Part shown: one piece after another, positions 52,401-64,000 of the stretch
Layout: the number at the start of each line of letters is the position of its first letter
How positions within the stretch are numbered: the stretch's first letter is position 1
DNA from: Dermatemys mawii
Taxonomy: Eukaryota; Chordata; Testudines; Dermatemydidae
DNA: 64,000 nt
NCBI GenBank assembly: GCA_007922305.1
Contig: ML677373.1
Span: forward strand, 11,210,127 to 11,274,126
Direction of reading: 5' to 3'
Notes under the pieces: generated by a model
Told to the model about the DNA's origin: nothing
Database searches by the model: none
Seen by the model: only the letters and a program-made list of their open reading frames with translations
Made by a program: the position numbers and the translations under genes

Positions 52401-55400
52401 GGTCTCTTCTCACAATCATCCAAAATTTTGAAATGCAGATTCTCGGAAACTGGACTTCATTTATCTCTGGGCTCCATCTTCCCCTGCCCAGTGGATGTGC
52501 AGTACATTGTCTCTTGGCTTGTCTAAAAGCCGCCTGTTATGGAGGCATGTTCCAAAGCAAATGCCTGCTGAATATACTTCTGTTTGAATTAATAATAAAG
52601 TTGCCTAAGACCACATAGGCCCAGATTCTGCTATCCCTACTTATGACAAAGAGTATCTCACTCAGATTAGTCCATAGAAATCCGGGAGGCAACTTGCACG
52701 GTAAGGTACTATTCATTGTAAGGGTAGCCAATTTGGGATCTTACGGCCTGCTCCAAACACCACAGAAGTCAACAGAAGGGATCCCATTGACCAGGTACTT
52801 TGCATTCCTCTGCTGTCCCCCATCTGTGTCTTCCTGTCCCATCACAGCATGGCCACATCTATCAGACACTACCTGTGCTTCTGGTACACCAGGTCTCTGG
52901 AGTCCTTCTCCTCCCATCAAAGCCTCATCCCTACCCTCTCTGTTCCAGTAATATCGCTTCACTAAATGCGCTTTAGTTCAACTTTAAAACCGCTGATTGG
53001 CATGACAAGCTGTACCAGTGTTGCTGTGACAAGGGGAGCAGCTGCCTGGAAGAGTAAAGGATCCCTGCCTGTCACGTGGTTGGGCATACAAGGAAGAAGC
53101 TCCCAGAGGGGAAGGGTGTGTGCTCTTTTCCCTAGGCTGGGGGAAGTAGGGAACCTTTAACCATTTTTAGGTGGCTGCCGCATTTTATCAGTGGCCAAGG
53201 GTAAAAGAAAGACAACACAGGGTATCAAGCACATCATTCACACTCCGTTTTAGGTTATATCCCCATGTGTCCGTTTGTCAGATGGATCCATTTCTGGGTC
53301 AATGGCGGGCGCTCCGTAGTGCAGTGCTGTCTCAGCTGTCCCTTACATCTCAGCGATAGAGTTTTCTGCCCGACTCCTCAGTGGAAAGACTTCGATAATC
53401 CTTTGAAGAACAGTTTGCCTCATCTCCCTTCCTACACAGACAACAGACTAGAACAGGTCTGTTTAGTCTCATCTCTGCTCTCACCTTGGTCGCACGGCTG
53501 TTACTCCCTGTCTTGCACTTCTGCCTGGGCCTTCCAATTCCCTCCTCTAGTGCAGGCCCGGATCTGTATTTGGCAAGAGTCTGCCGCAGTTTGGCATGTT
53601 TTTCTGTAGTGGGGTAGAATCTTCCAGGATGGAGGCTCTGGACAGGGGGTGCAGCCATGTAGGTAGTTACTTTTCAACCTGTTCTCCCCGGTGGCTCCTG
53701 CGGAATGATTTGAGATTTGGGGCTGTAGATTTGGACACTGTTCCGGAGGGGATGGAGGTTCAGGCTCCTCGGAAGCGGCTTCGGCGCATTGAACGTTTTT
53801 CTTTAAGACTCTGCCGTGTGGGTGACCTTGACTCCATAGCGTGAGCAGGCCCTGACCAACAAAACCCAACACATGAGTGACATTGCTAGAGTGTGGGGCT
53901 TAGCAGTCTAACCCTCAGTTTTGAAACAGCTACCCGGCCTTGAAGGGAGAACTCCCCACCATGCGCACTGCTCAAGGTACACACACTGGCCACCTGTTCC
54001 GGGGGGCTGTGTCTGTGATTCACCTGTATTTCCTAAGCAGTTCATGCTCCTTTTATTATCTCAAAACTGCCTCTGCCCCTTCTGCTGCACTGTACAAGGC
54101 CTGGCAAGGGCCTTCAGTTCTTCTCCTTCATGCATCAGTGTTGTTGCCAGAAAACAGAGCCGTCCAGTCTCGTTAGGTGGCTATTGAGGAAGAAAGCTAG
54201 AGAAGCAGAGAATCCTTAACAGGGATGGGTTCTGCTCCGGGAGAGCAATGATCAAACACAACAGATGGCCCACGTATGGATGCCATGTGTATTTAGTTGT
54301 AGCCCATATACATATATTTTTTTATAGCTACAGAGGAATTTCTATGTGAAAGCTAAATAGAATACCTGCATGCTAAGGTCAGCATTTATACCTGCTCATG
54401 GGACAGCATAGAGATATATGAATATGTAGTACCCGTGTAGCAGAAATATGAACACAAACATTGTGGCTGACATTTTAAACCTGCCGAAACAAGTTGGGTG
54501 CAAAGAAGGGAGCAACCAGTGCCCACTGTAAAGAATGTATCTCGCATACAATATCCAGTCCACTCCGAATGGAGCCAATACCACCCATTCCTTCTACACA
54601 GGCTGCCAAAGAACCTTCAGAGTGAGTCTAGCTCACATCAGTACAAGCTGGGGACCTGGACCTGAAAGGTTTTGCAGCTTATGGCCTATCCCAGGATGAA
54701 TGATGACGTTCTAGAAATTAGAGACTGGGGGGGACAAAAAATTGCAGCACAGGAAGTGGACAAGGCAAAGGCCCCATCTATCCTGACTCCCCACCCTATG
54801 AGATTTGCTTTTGAAAATGCACAGATTTTAGAGCCAACTAAGACCAGGACACCAAATCCCGTAGGGATCTTACAAAAGTCTCAGCCCTACTTTACAGACT
54901 GTACTCAAGGGCCAAAGCCTGCAGCTTACAATAGCAATATGGCCACATTCTGACTGTTACAGTAGAATCCTGCTGTCGTTTGGTTTTATTTTTGATAAAG
55001 GAGATCTTAGTTTCATTGAAATCTATAGTGAAATTCCCATTGACTCAAATGGGACCTGAATTTGCCCTCCAGAGCATGTCCTCCCTACTCATTGCTGTAG
55101 TGAAGTTGTGCTGTTGTGTTGGTAACAGTGCAGAGATTGCCATGGTCAGCACAGGCAATGTCAGAAAAAAGGTTGGATGCTCAGAAGAGAGAGTGCAAAA
55201 AAAGCTTGGACCAACTTTAAAAAGAAAGCATGAGATAAATAAGCGTGGGTCTGAAATATTTAACAAACTGTAACAGTACTATTTTCCATAGCTAAAGTTG
55301 TCTGTTAGTATGTCCTTATCCGGTCCCACGCACTTGTGAACCAATTTGGTCAGACGTAATTCTGTGTCTTCAGTGTTAAGAATACTATAATGGGTACTGT

Positions 55401-55823
55401 TCATGTACGTGTTATCGGAGCTCATGTGCTTTTTTTCTACATGCTGTTTAGTGTACTATGGATGTAATTTTTCTTTTTGTAGGTTTTTAGTATGTTTGTA
55501 ACAGGACAAAATTGTGTAATTAAACTGAACTTGTACCTTCCGTCGATAAACCAGTCAAAACCATTATCCTCAACAGTCTCTTCCTGCTTTCTTTCATACT
55601 GGTGATAAATATAAGGTGGCTGCTAGATTTAAAGAGTCTCAGTTTAAATTTACTAGCACAGCTGCCCTACTGTGCTTCTCTCCAATCCTTGGCCCTGCTA
55701 GTTCAGAATAGGATTACACTGCAAGACTCTGCCACTCCCCCAAGTAGCTTCACCCCTTAGCACCTTGGCCAACTCCCATTGAAATAAATGGAGTCTTCAG
55801 GGAACCGAACCAGTCCCTTACAG
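49412..55823. other. Intergenic, little identified
   Basis: Holds diverged foldback repeats near 51250-51545 and 55015-55075 and an AC run at 52337-52360. No coding exon of RHBDF2, the expected next gene, was found. Confidence 0.45.
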
Positions 55824-56190
55824 CAGTGGCTCTCAACCTTTTGGACTACTGTACCCCTTTTCAGGAGTCTAATTTGTCTTCCGTACCCCAAGTGTCACCT
55901 CACTTAAAAACTACTTGCTTACAAAATCAGATATAAAAATACAAAAAAAAGTCTACCCTATTACTGACAAATTGCTGTGTCATTTTTACCATTATAAAAT
56001 AAATCAATTGGAATATAAATCTTGTACTTACATTTCAGTGTATAGTCTATAGAGCAGCATAAACAAGTCACTGTCTGTATGAAATGTTAGTTTGTACTGA
56101 CTTCTCTAGTGCTTTTTCTGTAGCCTGTTGTAAAACTAGACAAATAGTTTGATGAGCTGAGGTACCACCTGGAAGACCTCTGCATACCCT
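55824..56190 (+). mobile_element. hAT-type non-autonomous element, right end lost
   Basis: Begins CAGTGGCTCTCAACC and follows the 40657-41068 copy closely (shared ttggaatataaatcttgtac and later text) until about gaagacctctgcatacc, where similarity stops. Confidence 0.85.
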
Positions 56191-56277
56191 CATTGCTACC
56201 AGGAGAAAGACTAGCCCCAGGCTATGTGGCAAATCAGTGGAAGAGAAAGAATGAGAACCCAAGAGCTCCAGTGTCTT

Positions 56278-56540
56278 TGGGCTTCTCTATGCTTGAAACA
56301 CTACAGCATGTAGACACACATTACAGTGATGGGAGGGGTTTGCCCATCACGGTCATTAGTCCACCTGCCCAAGAGGTGGTAGCTAGGTTGATGCAAGAGT
56401 TCTTCTGTCAACCTAGTGCTTTCTACACCAGAGCGTAGGTCACCTTAACCACATCACTCAAGCAGGGTTGGACTTTTCCACTCCCCTGAGCAATGTATCT
56501 GGGTCAACTTCACTTCGGAGTTTAGGCTTGGCCTCCGTCT
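56278..56540. mobile_element. MITE-like relic
   Basis: Carries gtagctaggttgatgcaaga and ttctacaccagagc motifs, close to those at 36128-36310. The ends are diverged. Confidence 0.45.
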
Positions 56541-58354
56541 GCTAGATCACAATGCCTTTCCAATGCCTGAAGCACACAAGCCCCGTCCCTAACAATAGTC
56601 TAGCAGAGACAGTGACCAAGAATGAGCCTTGGTTCAGCATGGAGACAGGGCTTACCTGTTCATTCCTATAGGGGCTTCCTCCCAGACAGGGCTAGAGGTA
56701 CCATGGTGGGATGGCCTGGTGAAAGCTTCCACTGTGGTTGCATCTGCTCCACAGCAAAGATCGGTTTAGTCTGCGGGGCTGATGGACTGGTGCCAGCAGG
56801 ACATTCACTAAAAGAAAGTGTTGGGCAATTTGAAACAAAATGAAAGGCTCCAGGATCAATAGCAGCCTGGAGAACTGTGGGGTTAACATGCGAAGAACCC
56901 ACCACGGCCCTATGCCAGGTTGACACTGGCACTAATGGAGTTACAACAGCAAAGGGGTGCAAGAGTGGAGAACCAGGCCCAGTTCCCAAAGTCACTAACC
57001 TGCTACAGCACAAGAAGAGGAATAACAGGAAATGTGGGGTGAGGAGGGACATTGGGGTGTTTGTAATATGAGGGACTGCTGAGTGGGAAGTTATTTTTTC
57101 CTCAAGGACCCCTTATGGTATCATGCTACGGCCATCCTTGTGTTCATTTCTAGAGGTAACAGACAGGGCTCTCCCCAAAACTCTCCTGAAAATAACCCCT
57201 GCCACCACTCAGCCTCTCCCACAAGTTGTGCACAGGCCCCAAATCTCCAGCCAGAGATAGAGGGCCTGAGCCAGGCATTCTGCAATCATACCCCGAAACT
57301 AGACAGGTTTCCATTCCTTTGCGAGCTGCATTGAGCTCTCCTTAATGAGATCTTCCAGCGGCTAGGATAGGATCAACTTCCAGCCACATTCCCCCTCCCA
57401 GCTCAATCCTGCAGCTGTGGAGTGCTGTGGGTATAAGTGCAGGTTAAAGAGTGAAGAGCAGGAAAAGGAGCACAGAGGATACTAGGCTGCCACTTTCCTG
57501 AGGCCTAGTAGCTGGAGTGGGGCCTAAATGCAAAGCTGAATATCCTCCCGGCAGACCAAAGCTTGATGTACTTGAGTGCAAGTGAGGGAGAATGTAGAAG
57601 GCCTTGGTGCAGAAGCGACGCCCGGGGTAACTTTAACCTTTCTTGGGCCCACATAGCGCCGCTGGCAAGCAACAGCTTTGCTTTTCCTGCCATGTATTGC
57701 ACAAGGGCTGGGAAGGTCAATGCTGCTATGAACCTACTTCTTTCAGCAGATCACAGGGCCCTGTTGTCCTAGCCATAATCTGTCCAAGAGGAATTTGAAT
57801 GCATTCCAGCAGGAAAGTTCCTTCAGCGGCCATGGTGGCATTTGAGAGCCTGTAAAACAGGGAGGGCAAAGCCTTCTCCTCTGCAGCCACAGTGCAGAAC
57901 CTGTCTCCAGCCAGGCTGCTGGTGCAACAGTTCCTCCTGCCTGTGCCTGCGTGGAGAGATTAGGCCACATGCAGCTCAGCTCAGAGCCTCTAGAGCTACT
58001 TCCAAGTTCTACGCTGAATAGCCACAAACAGCTGAGTGAGCCCCCAAACTCCAATTCCAATGAATTATGAATACTTCAGCGTTTGGTGCAGAAATAGTCT
58101 GCAAGGTAACCTGCCTCCATCAGTGAACCTCAGCTCCCTGCCTGGGTCCTAGTGCCTCCGTCCATCACACAGTCAAGAAAGGCTATTTTTGAAAAGGGAA
58201 ACTCTGCAGAGGAGAACAGTGGGAATACAAGAGGGAAACATTTGCAAATGGGAAATGAGATTTTTTAAAAAAGAGATCGAGAAATAAGACAGAAAAAGAT
58301 TTGGACAGAGAAACCTTTCCCCGGCTGTAAAATGGGGAGAATGAGATCATTTGT

Positions 58355-58445
58355 TATTGTTTTATTACAATGGCACCCAGAGGCCCTCGTGAGCCAGGCT
58401 CTGTGCAAACACGCAGGAAGAAATGGCCCTAAAGAGAGTCTCTGT
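58355..58445 (-). mobile_element. L2/MIR-like tail
   Basis: acaatggcacccagaggccc and gccaggctctgtgcaaacac are the reverse of the common 3' tail. A similar tail occurs at 63476-63565. Confidence 0.55.
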
Positions 58446-58877
58446 AGCCCTTCATTTGGAAAGCACTTGGGATGAAAAGCGTGACAGAGGCACTATTATT
58501 ATCACTGGAAGAGACAAGCAACCATCTTCTTGAAAGTACTTGTGAGAGCTTGGAGAAGCGCTCTCCACTTCCAGCGCAGAAGTGCTCCCTGCTGAATCTT
58601 CAGAATAGGGCCCAATGGCTGCAGCTGTGCCTCACCAGAGCTCACCAGCAAGAGGTTTGCAGATCCCCTAGTCCTGTGCAGCAACGTCTGATTAGTTTGG
58701 GTGAATTTTCCTGAACATTTGTGCCATTTCCCAGGCCTACCCCTGACTTCCACGGTTAGTGGCTACAATCAACCGGCTATTTCTTGCCCAAGAACATCAC
58801 ACAGAGGAGATTTCTTGGTGTTGTGCGTGTGTGAAGGTGGCTCCTGATTTAATGGCCTATTCCAAAGAGTGGGAAAA

Positions 58878-58990
58878 GATGGCCTAGTGGGCAGAGTGCT
58901 AGCCTAGGACTTTAGGCCTAGGTTCAGTTCCCTGTTCCACTACAAGCTTCCACAGGAAAGTCATTGAATCTCTCTGTGGCTCAGTAGATA
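58878..58990 (+). mobile_element. MIR-like SINE 5' part and core
   Basis: gatggcctagtgggcagagt, gctagcctaggac, aggttcagttccctgttcca and ctctctgtggctcag follow the MIR head and core. Confidence 0.75.
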
Positions 58991-59772
58991 GATAACTATT
59001 CTTGATCTGTCATCACTGGAAAATGCCCTCCCACCATCATTGGTCAGAGAGTTCACCTAGCTGGAAGAATGGACCTGGGTTTGTAGTGAGAGGTGACCAG
59101 TATTGTGGCCAGCTGGCACCTTTTTCATCCCCACCATACTTTGTGGTTAGCCCACTGAGGCGATATCTATCTCGCAAAGAAACACAGGCAGTACCGACGC
59201 TCCGAGCCAAGGTCAGCTGGCTTGGAAAGCAGTTGGGATGAAAAGCGCGACAGAGGCACTGGGGCTGGAGCTGGAGGGCTGAGGAGAACAGTGTGGGCTG
59301 GATTGAGGGCATGGAGACTCTCCTCTCCAAAAGCATCAGAACTTGGGCTCCAGCCCAAGCAGGAACAGCTACGCTGCTATTTTTAGCCCCGCAGCCTGAG
59401 CCAACTGACCCGAGTGCTGAAATGAAGTGCCAGGGGGTTTTCTTTGCAGACTAGACTTACCTGGAGACCCTTCAATTAGAGCCCAGTGCCTTCTCCACTC
59501 TAATGAGGAAGGACAATGCCAAGAGGATGGATTCTGCTGCCATAAGTTAAAAATAAAAAAGCCCTATTTCCATTCAAACAGTGAGTAACCAGCCATTAGA
59601 ACAATTTATTAAAAGTCGTGGTGAATTCTCCATCCCAGACCATTTGAGAAAGCAAGACTGGATGTTTGTTTTCTAAAACCTGCTCTAGGAATTCTTTGGG
59701 GGAAGTTCTATGGCCTGTGTCCTACAGGAGAACAGACTTGATGGTCATGATGGTCCCTTCTGGACTTGAATC

Positions 59773-59881
59773 AGAGAGGTAGCCGTGTTAGTCTGGAATT
59801 GCAGAAGTGACAAAGAGTCCTGTGGCACCTTAATTCTAACTAACTTAGTTAGTCTTTAAGGTGCCACAGGACTCTGTCACT
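59773..59881. mobile_element. Foldback insertion (gtgccacagg family) with long target duplication
   Basis: Flanked by the 13-bp direct repeat ccttctggacttg at 59756-59768 and 59882-59894, extendable to about 17 bases with one mismatch. The insert starts as a known turtle repeat (tagccgtgttagtctg). It then turns back on itself: 59806-59832 pairs with 59857-59881, and 59836-59843 pairs with 59845-59852. This is the pattern left by twin priming of a LINE-mobilised repeat. Confidence 0.85.
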
Positions 59882-60904
59882 CCTTCTGGACTTGGAATCC
59901 ATACATTTCATTGACTTCTACACCTGGCTTCTGTTTCCTTCTTTTCTGTCCTTTTATTTTTGTATTTTTCCAGCTCGCTCTCTCTCTTCTCCCCACTCCC
60001 ACCCCAAGGTCTTTATGCTGCATCACTGTAGCACCTGAGCTCCTGCCATGGCCCCCCTCCTTTTGTCTTTTCATCATCTTCCTTCTACCATTTCTTCTAT
60101 TCTTTTCCTTCCAGCAGTAGACAGGGACAGACAGATGGACCAGTAACATCTGGTCCTTCCATTGGAACCACTGGCAATGCACTCAATTACTACTCGTTAA
60201 GTGCTTAGCCCTGCACAAAACAAAGACAGATGCTGTCCAAAGGGGGTTATAATCTAAGGCCTCAATTTAGGAAAGCATGGGACTGAGCCGGGGTTTAAGA
60301 AGTGCTATCAGACTGATTCCAGGCGTGGCTATTGCATTCAGCCTTCAAGGCCTCATTCTGAGCCCTTGTACCCTGGTGCAAATTAGGAGTCATTCTGAAA
60401 ACACTGGAATTACACTAACATCAAACTAGCACCTGGGAGATCACAGCCAGGCCACCCAGTGCCTTAAAACACTACAGCCAAGATTTTAAAAACCAAGTGT
60501 CCAAAGTTAGGCTGCAAAGTCCATACTGAATTGCTGAAATCAGATGTCCAATTTTCAACAATGCTATTGACTGCTGGGGGGTTGGGGGGAGGGAAGAGAT
60601 GCTAGGAGTGCTTCTGAAAGTCAGGCCACATGGTTAGCTTCCCACATATGAACGTGGAGCCTAAATCTTAGCCTTAGACCATGCATGATGGCAACAATCA
60701 TCTGATAGTGTAGCAGGGACAGACACTAGTTGGACCATTCTTTTAGACTAATATTTAAGTATGGAAAAGAGTGCTTGGCACATTGCAGAATGGAAGGAAC
60801 CAACCAGAGCTCTTAATGTGAACTTTTCATCATATGCCTGCAACAGGGATCTTGGAGCAAACTTCTTCCAACCATCAATGGTGTGCCAGGAGTTGCAAGC
60901 CACC

Positions 60905-61150
60905 CATTATATTACAGTAGCACCTGGAGGTCTCAACAGAAGTTGTCGGCCCATTGTGTTAGATGCTGCACAGTTACAGTGAGACACTCTCTCTGCCCCA
61001 AAGAGCTTGCAATTCAAAAAGGGAAACAGAAGCTCAGAGAGGTGAAGTGATTTGGCCAAGGTCATCCAGCAAGTCAGTAGCAGAGCCAGGACTAGCCCTC
61101 CCCTGAGATGGCCTAACTCTCAGTCTACCCCTTAGCCATTGGATCACATA
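60905..61150 (-). mobile_element. MIR-like SINE relic with tail
   Basis: ccccaaagagcttgcaattc, agctcagagaggtgaagtga, ttggccaaggtcatccagca and agccattggatcaca are a well-ordered reverse-strand MIR. Confidence 0.8.
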
Positions 61151-61899
61151 TTTGCCAGGGGTGGGATTTTTAAATGCTCTTAAGTCAGTTAGGAGCATGA
61201 GTCCTCCTGACTTCAGGGACTTCTGAAAATCTCACCTGTTGGAGTTCACAACTTCTTTTCCTCCTCCAATTTGCACCCGGGCTTTCTTCCAGGCTTATTA
61301 AAGTCACCACCTATAACCACAATGGGGCAGAGCCTCAGCTGGTGTAAATGGTCATAGATCCAGCAACAGAGCTGTGACAGCTTACGCCCAGCTGAGAATC
61401 TGTGCCCCATGTTTTTTCCACCGAAGGGACTCACTCTGTATTAAGGGTGCAGAGACACCCCTCCCCCCAATAAAACCCTTGCAGTCAGCCCAGTATAAGT
61501 GGGTGCCAACATGGGATGGACGCATTATACTAAGTTGAAATAATGTCTGTTCATGATACTTATTGGTTCCCTCCTCCCACCTTCTTTTCTCCAGTTACTT
61601 TCACACGCCCTGTCAGCGGGTCCATTTTCAACCATATCCCCCTATAGAAGGGTGGGCTCATCAATGGCACGTCTCTCATGGCTGGGTATGGTGTAGCAAC
61701 TCTTTCCTTTTAGCACCTCTGGTCCTGCAGCGTCTGCCCAGCCCTCTAGTCAGGTCACATGTCAGCCCATTCTTTCCAAAGGAACAAAAGTCCAACAAAC
61801 AAGAGTCCAAAGTCCTTATGTCAGGTCTTCAGCACTCAACTCTGGGCCCCTGGGTCCCTACATCCCTTGGTCCAGAGCTTTCAATCCTCCACCTCCCCA

Positions 61900-62559
61900 T
61901 CTCAGGGGCCTCATGTGGCTGGTGGGGAACCCAGGCCCTCCCACCATACTGGGTTCCAGTCCAAGGACCCGAGAACCAAGTACTTAAGGTCTGGTCCACC
62001 AGACTCCTTGCTGTTTCCTCCCTGAACTTCCCACCATTCACTTTTTTCGGGCCTTCTCCGTAGCCCCTTTCCAGTCTCCTCTAGTGAGCAATGCCTCCCA
62101 GGGCTTCTCCCCAGCTCCGGCCCTGGGCCATGTTCCCAATCCATCACAACCCTCGTGTCAGGGCAAGCAGGCCTACTGCCTGGGCCCCTGCGAGTCCTGT
62201 CCCTACCACACTCCAAGGTCACACTCCTGCTCTTGAGCTGCATCTTCCCCTTTACCTCACAGCCCCACACAAGCCATCTGTCCTGCAAGGTATGCTAGCC
62301 TGGCTAACTCTGCCACAGCCTTCCCTATGATCTCTCTTATATCACCTTGCTGTTCCTCTGCCCTCTATGCCCAGCTGAGGGACCACCGAGTTCTTCCCTC
62401 CGCTCCTGCTCCTTCCTTTAGAAAGGCCTACCTCCTTCCCAGCTGGATTGGATCACTAACTATGCCTAATACCCTGGACCAGGTGCCATCCGGCTTAATT
62501 GGGTTCAGGTTCCTGCTAAGCCCTGGCTAACCATCATGGGGTTTGTACACCCCATCACA
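61900..62559 (-). mobile_element. LTR-like sequence, minus strand
   Basis: On the minus strand it begins TGTGATGGGGTGTAC at 62559 after an agtgaaggggaaa polypurine-like tract, with an atataag box near 62330-62340. It resembles the layout of the LTR ending at 26452. The 3' end is uncertain. Confidence 0.5.
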
Positions 62560-63792
62560 TTTCCCCTTCACTGGATTTTTTTCTCCTTCCCTCCCACAAG
62601 CTCAATAAAGCCAGAGTCTATTCTTTAAACCTAGGACGCTCCAAGGGGTTTGACACCAGTTGGGTTCCCCCAGCCCGAAGCCTGGCATGATGGTGTATCT
62701 GTTAACTCTCAGCTCAGCCAGGTACTGCTGGGCAGCTAGAATGAGGTGGATCCAAACTTCTGCCCAAACCACACACCCGGCTCTCACAGATTTGCCTGGC
62801 CTCCCTGTCCCATTAAAGTTATTCTCATTAAGGTGACTATTTTTTTAGCTCTTAGGGCCCTCAGCCACACTGCACTGGAAGGCAGATGTAATATGACCAA
62901 GGCAGGCTCTGGAGACAGGATAAATCTATCACGCCAGGCTCAAACACTCAGCAATTCATCTCCCACCTGGAGCAGCCTTCGCATCCAGAACTCAAAGGAG
63001 AACTTTTGACTCCCTCCTGCCCCGAAGGAGAACATGAATGGAAATGTCCGGTTTAATGAATGGTGAAGAGAAAGCCCTGGGCAGCTTCACACCTCCGCTC
63101 CGATCCTCAGCCCCTGCAGCTGTCCCCGTGCAAATTCCTCACACCGGTCTGCCATTGCGCCAGGATAGTCATCGAGCAAACAATGTGCCATTGCCCATGC
63201 AGTCCTGTGCCCTGGCACGTAATTGCCAATCAGAGCTGGTCCAGGCAAATCTAGCCCTCTCTGCAGTGTCCTTTATTTGGGATCCCAGCAAAGACCAAGA
63301 ATCACTGTGCATATTTCTTCTCCCTCCAGCCCAGTAGGTGAATAGAAGAGCATTTGAAACAGCTAACATGCCAGCCAATACAAATGCATAGAGAATCAAT
63401 ATTTCATTATTAATGCAACATGGCTAGATAAATCCTCATAGGAACTCTATCCCCTTTTCTTCACCTCCTCCTTTATTTGTATTGGGCCAGGCCCCCGTCA
63501 TGCTAGGAGCTGTACAAACACAGAATAAAAAGCCCCAGCCCCAAAGAGCCCACTTGACTGACCTCTAGCCCCCATCTTTTGTGGCATTGTGCAGCATTTT
63601 GGATGCTAATTAAGTTCTACTACACTTTATGGGCCAGGGCTCTGATCCACAAAGATATTTAGGTGCCTAACTGCCATTGATTTCAGATGCTGAGCTGGCA
63701 TAAACAGAGACAACTCAATCGATTTCATTGGTGCTGCAATGACTCACTCCAGCTGACGCTCTGGCCCTGTTTTCCCCTCCCAGAGCTTTGCT
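62560..63792. other. Intergenic, nothing identified except an L2-like tail
   Basis: 62560-62575 is the polypurine-like tract next to the LTR. An L2/MIR-like tail lies at 63476-63565. Confidence 0.4.
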
Positions 63793-63793
63793 A

Positions 63794-63841
<48 letters not shown>

Positions 63842-63851
63842 NNNNNNNNNN

Positions 63852-63922
<71 letters not shown>
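63793..63922. repeat. (AAAG)n microsatellite interrupted by an assembly gap
   Basis: An almost pure gaaa tetranucleotide tract on both sides of ten N bases (63842-63851). The true length is unknown. The reverse strand reads as a meaningless Phe-Leu-Ser repeat. Confidence 0.98.
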
Positions 63923-64000
63923 CCCCTCCCAGCAATGATACTAACCAGGAGTCCATCCCTTCCTTTCCCATTCCCTGTCTTCTCTTCATCTGCACTGGGT

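Larger units (their letters stand above)
56541..59755. other. Intergenic, little identified
   Basis: MIR/L2 pieces at 58355-58445 and 58878-58990 only. The phrase gggatgaaaagcg..gacagaggcact occurs twice (58470 and 59236), a short unexplained direct repeat. Confidence 0.4.

Noticed and set aside
53596..53844. 82-codon frame ending in a basic stretch (RKRLRRIERF)
   Set aside because: Considered as an exon, but no clear acceptor/donor pair and no family match.
58878..58950. tRNA-like sequence
   Set aside because: It is the tRNA-derived head of a MIR-like SINE, not a folded tRNA gene.
61563..62063. 166-codon plus-strand open frame
   Set aside because: Overlaps the minus-strand LTR-like block and is low-complexity Ser/Pro.
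63744..63995. Phe-Leu-Ser repeat protein on the minus strand
   Set aside because: Translation of the AAAG microsatellite across an N gap.

Overview
This is a vertebrate nuclear locus dominated by old interspersed repeats. The repeat mix points to a sauropsid, most likely a turtle (a crocodilian is the main alternative). It includes CR1 LINE fragments with the typical 3' tail, hAT and Harbinger-type DNA elements with recognisable ends, well-preserved MIR/L2-like SINE/LINE relics, and short foldback repeats I know from turtle sequence. Exons are short and separated by long introns. Two 10-N assembly gaps are present (27698-27707 and 63842-63851).

Two protein-coding genes are supported. On the minus strand, 6079-6006 is the first coding exon of PRCD, the small photoreceptor-disc membrane protein. 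It ends at a good GT donor and the rest of the gene was not found, so it probably lies left of the window. On the plus strand is a complete three-exon cytoglobin gene, CYGB: exon 1 at 21118-21260, exon 2 at 41155-41386, exon 3 at 43289-43453, giving 179 residues. Intron 1 is 19.9 kb and intron 2 is 1.9 kb. PRCD and CYGB are head to head about 15 kb apart, which matches the gene order I know around human CYGB. RHBDF2, the expected next gene after CYGB, shows no coding exon in the last 20.5 kb.

Layout. 1-6 kb: sparse repeats, then PRCD exon 1. 6.5-13.5 kb: a repeat cluster containing a CR1 LINE broken by a solo LTR and a hAT element (each with matching target-site duplications), a second LTR-like sequence, and L2-like remnants. 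14-21 kb: mostly unique sequence with MITE-like and MIR-like copies, ending in compound microsatellites just before the CYGB start codon. 21.3-41.2 kb: CYGB intron 1, with a minus-strand LTR, a Harbinger-type element with TTA duplications, a perfect 16-bp hairpin, minisatellite-like patches, and two adjacent hAT elements in the 660 bases before exon 2. 43.5-64 kb: intergenic, with two more hAT copies, a twin-priming-like foldback insertion, another minus-strand LTR, and an AAAG microsatellite interrupted by a gap.

I see no prokaryotic-style operon, CRISPR array, or novel multi-gene system. The most interesting observations are the arginine in place of the cytoglobin Cys83, the end of cytoglobin within exon 3 without a mammalian-type fourth exon, and the nested and foldback transposon structures.
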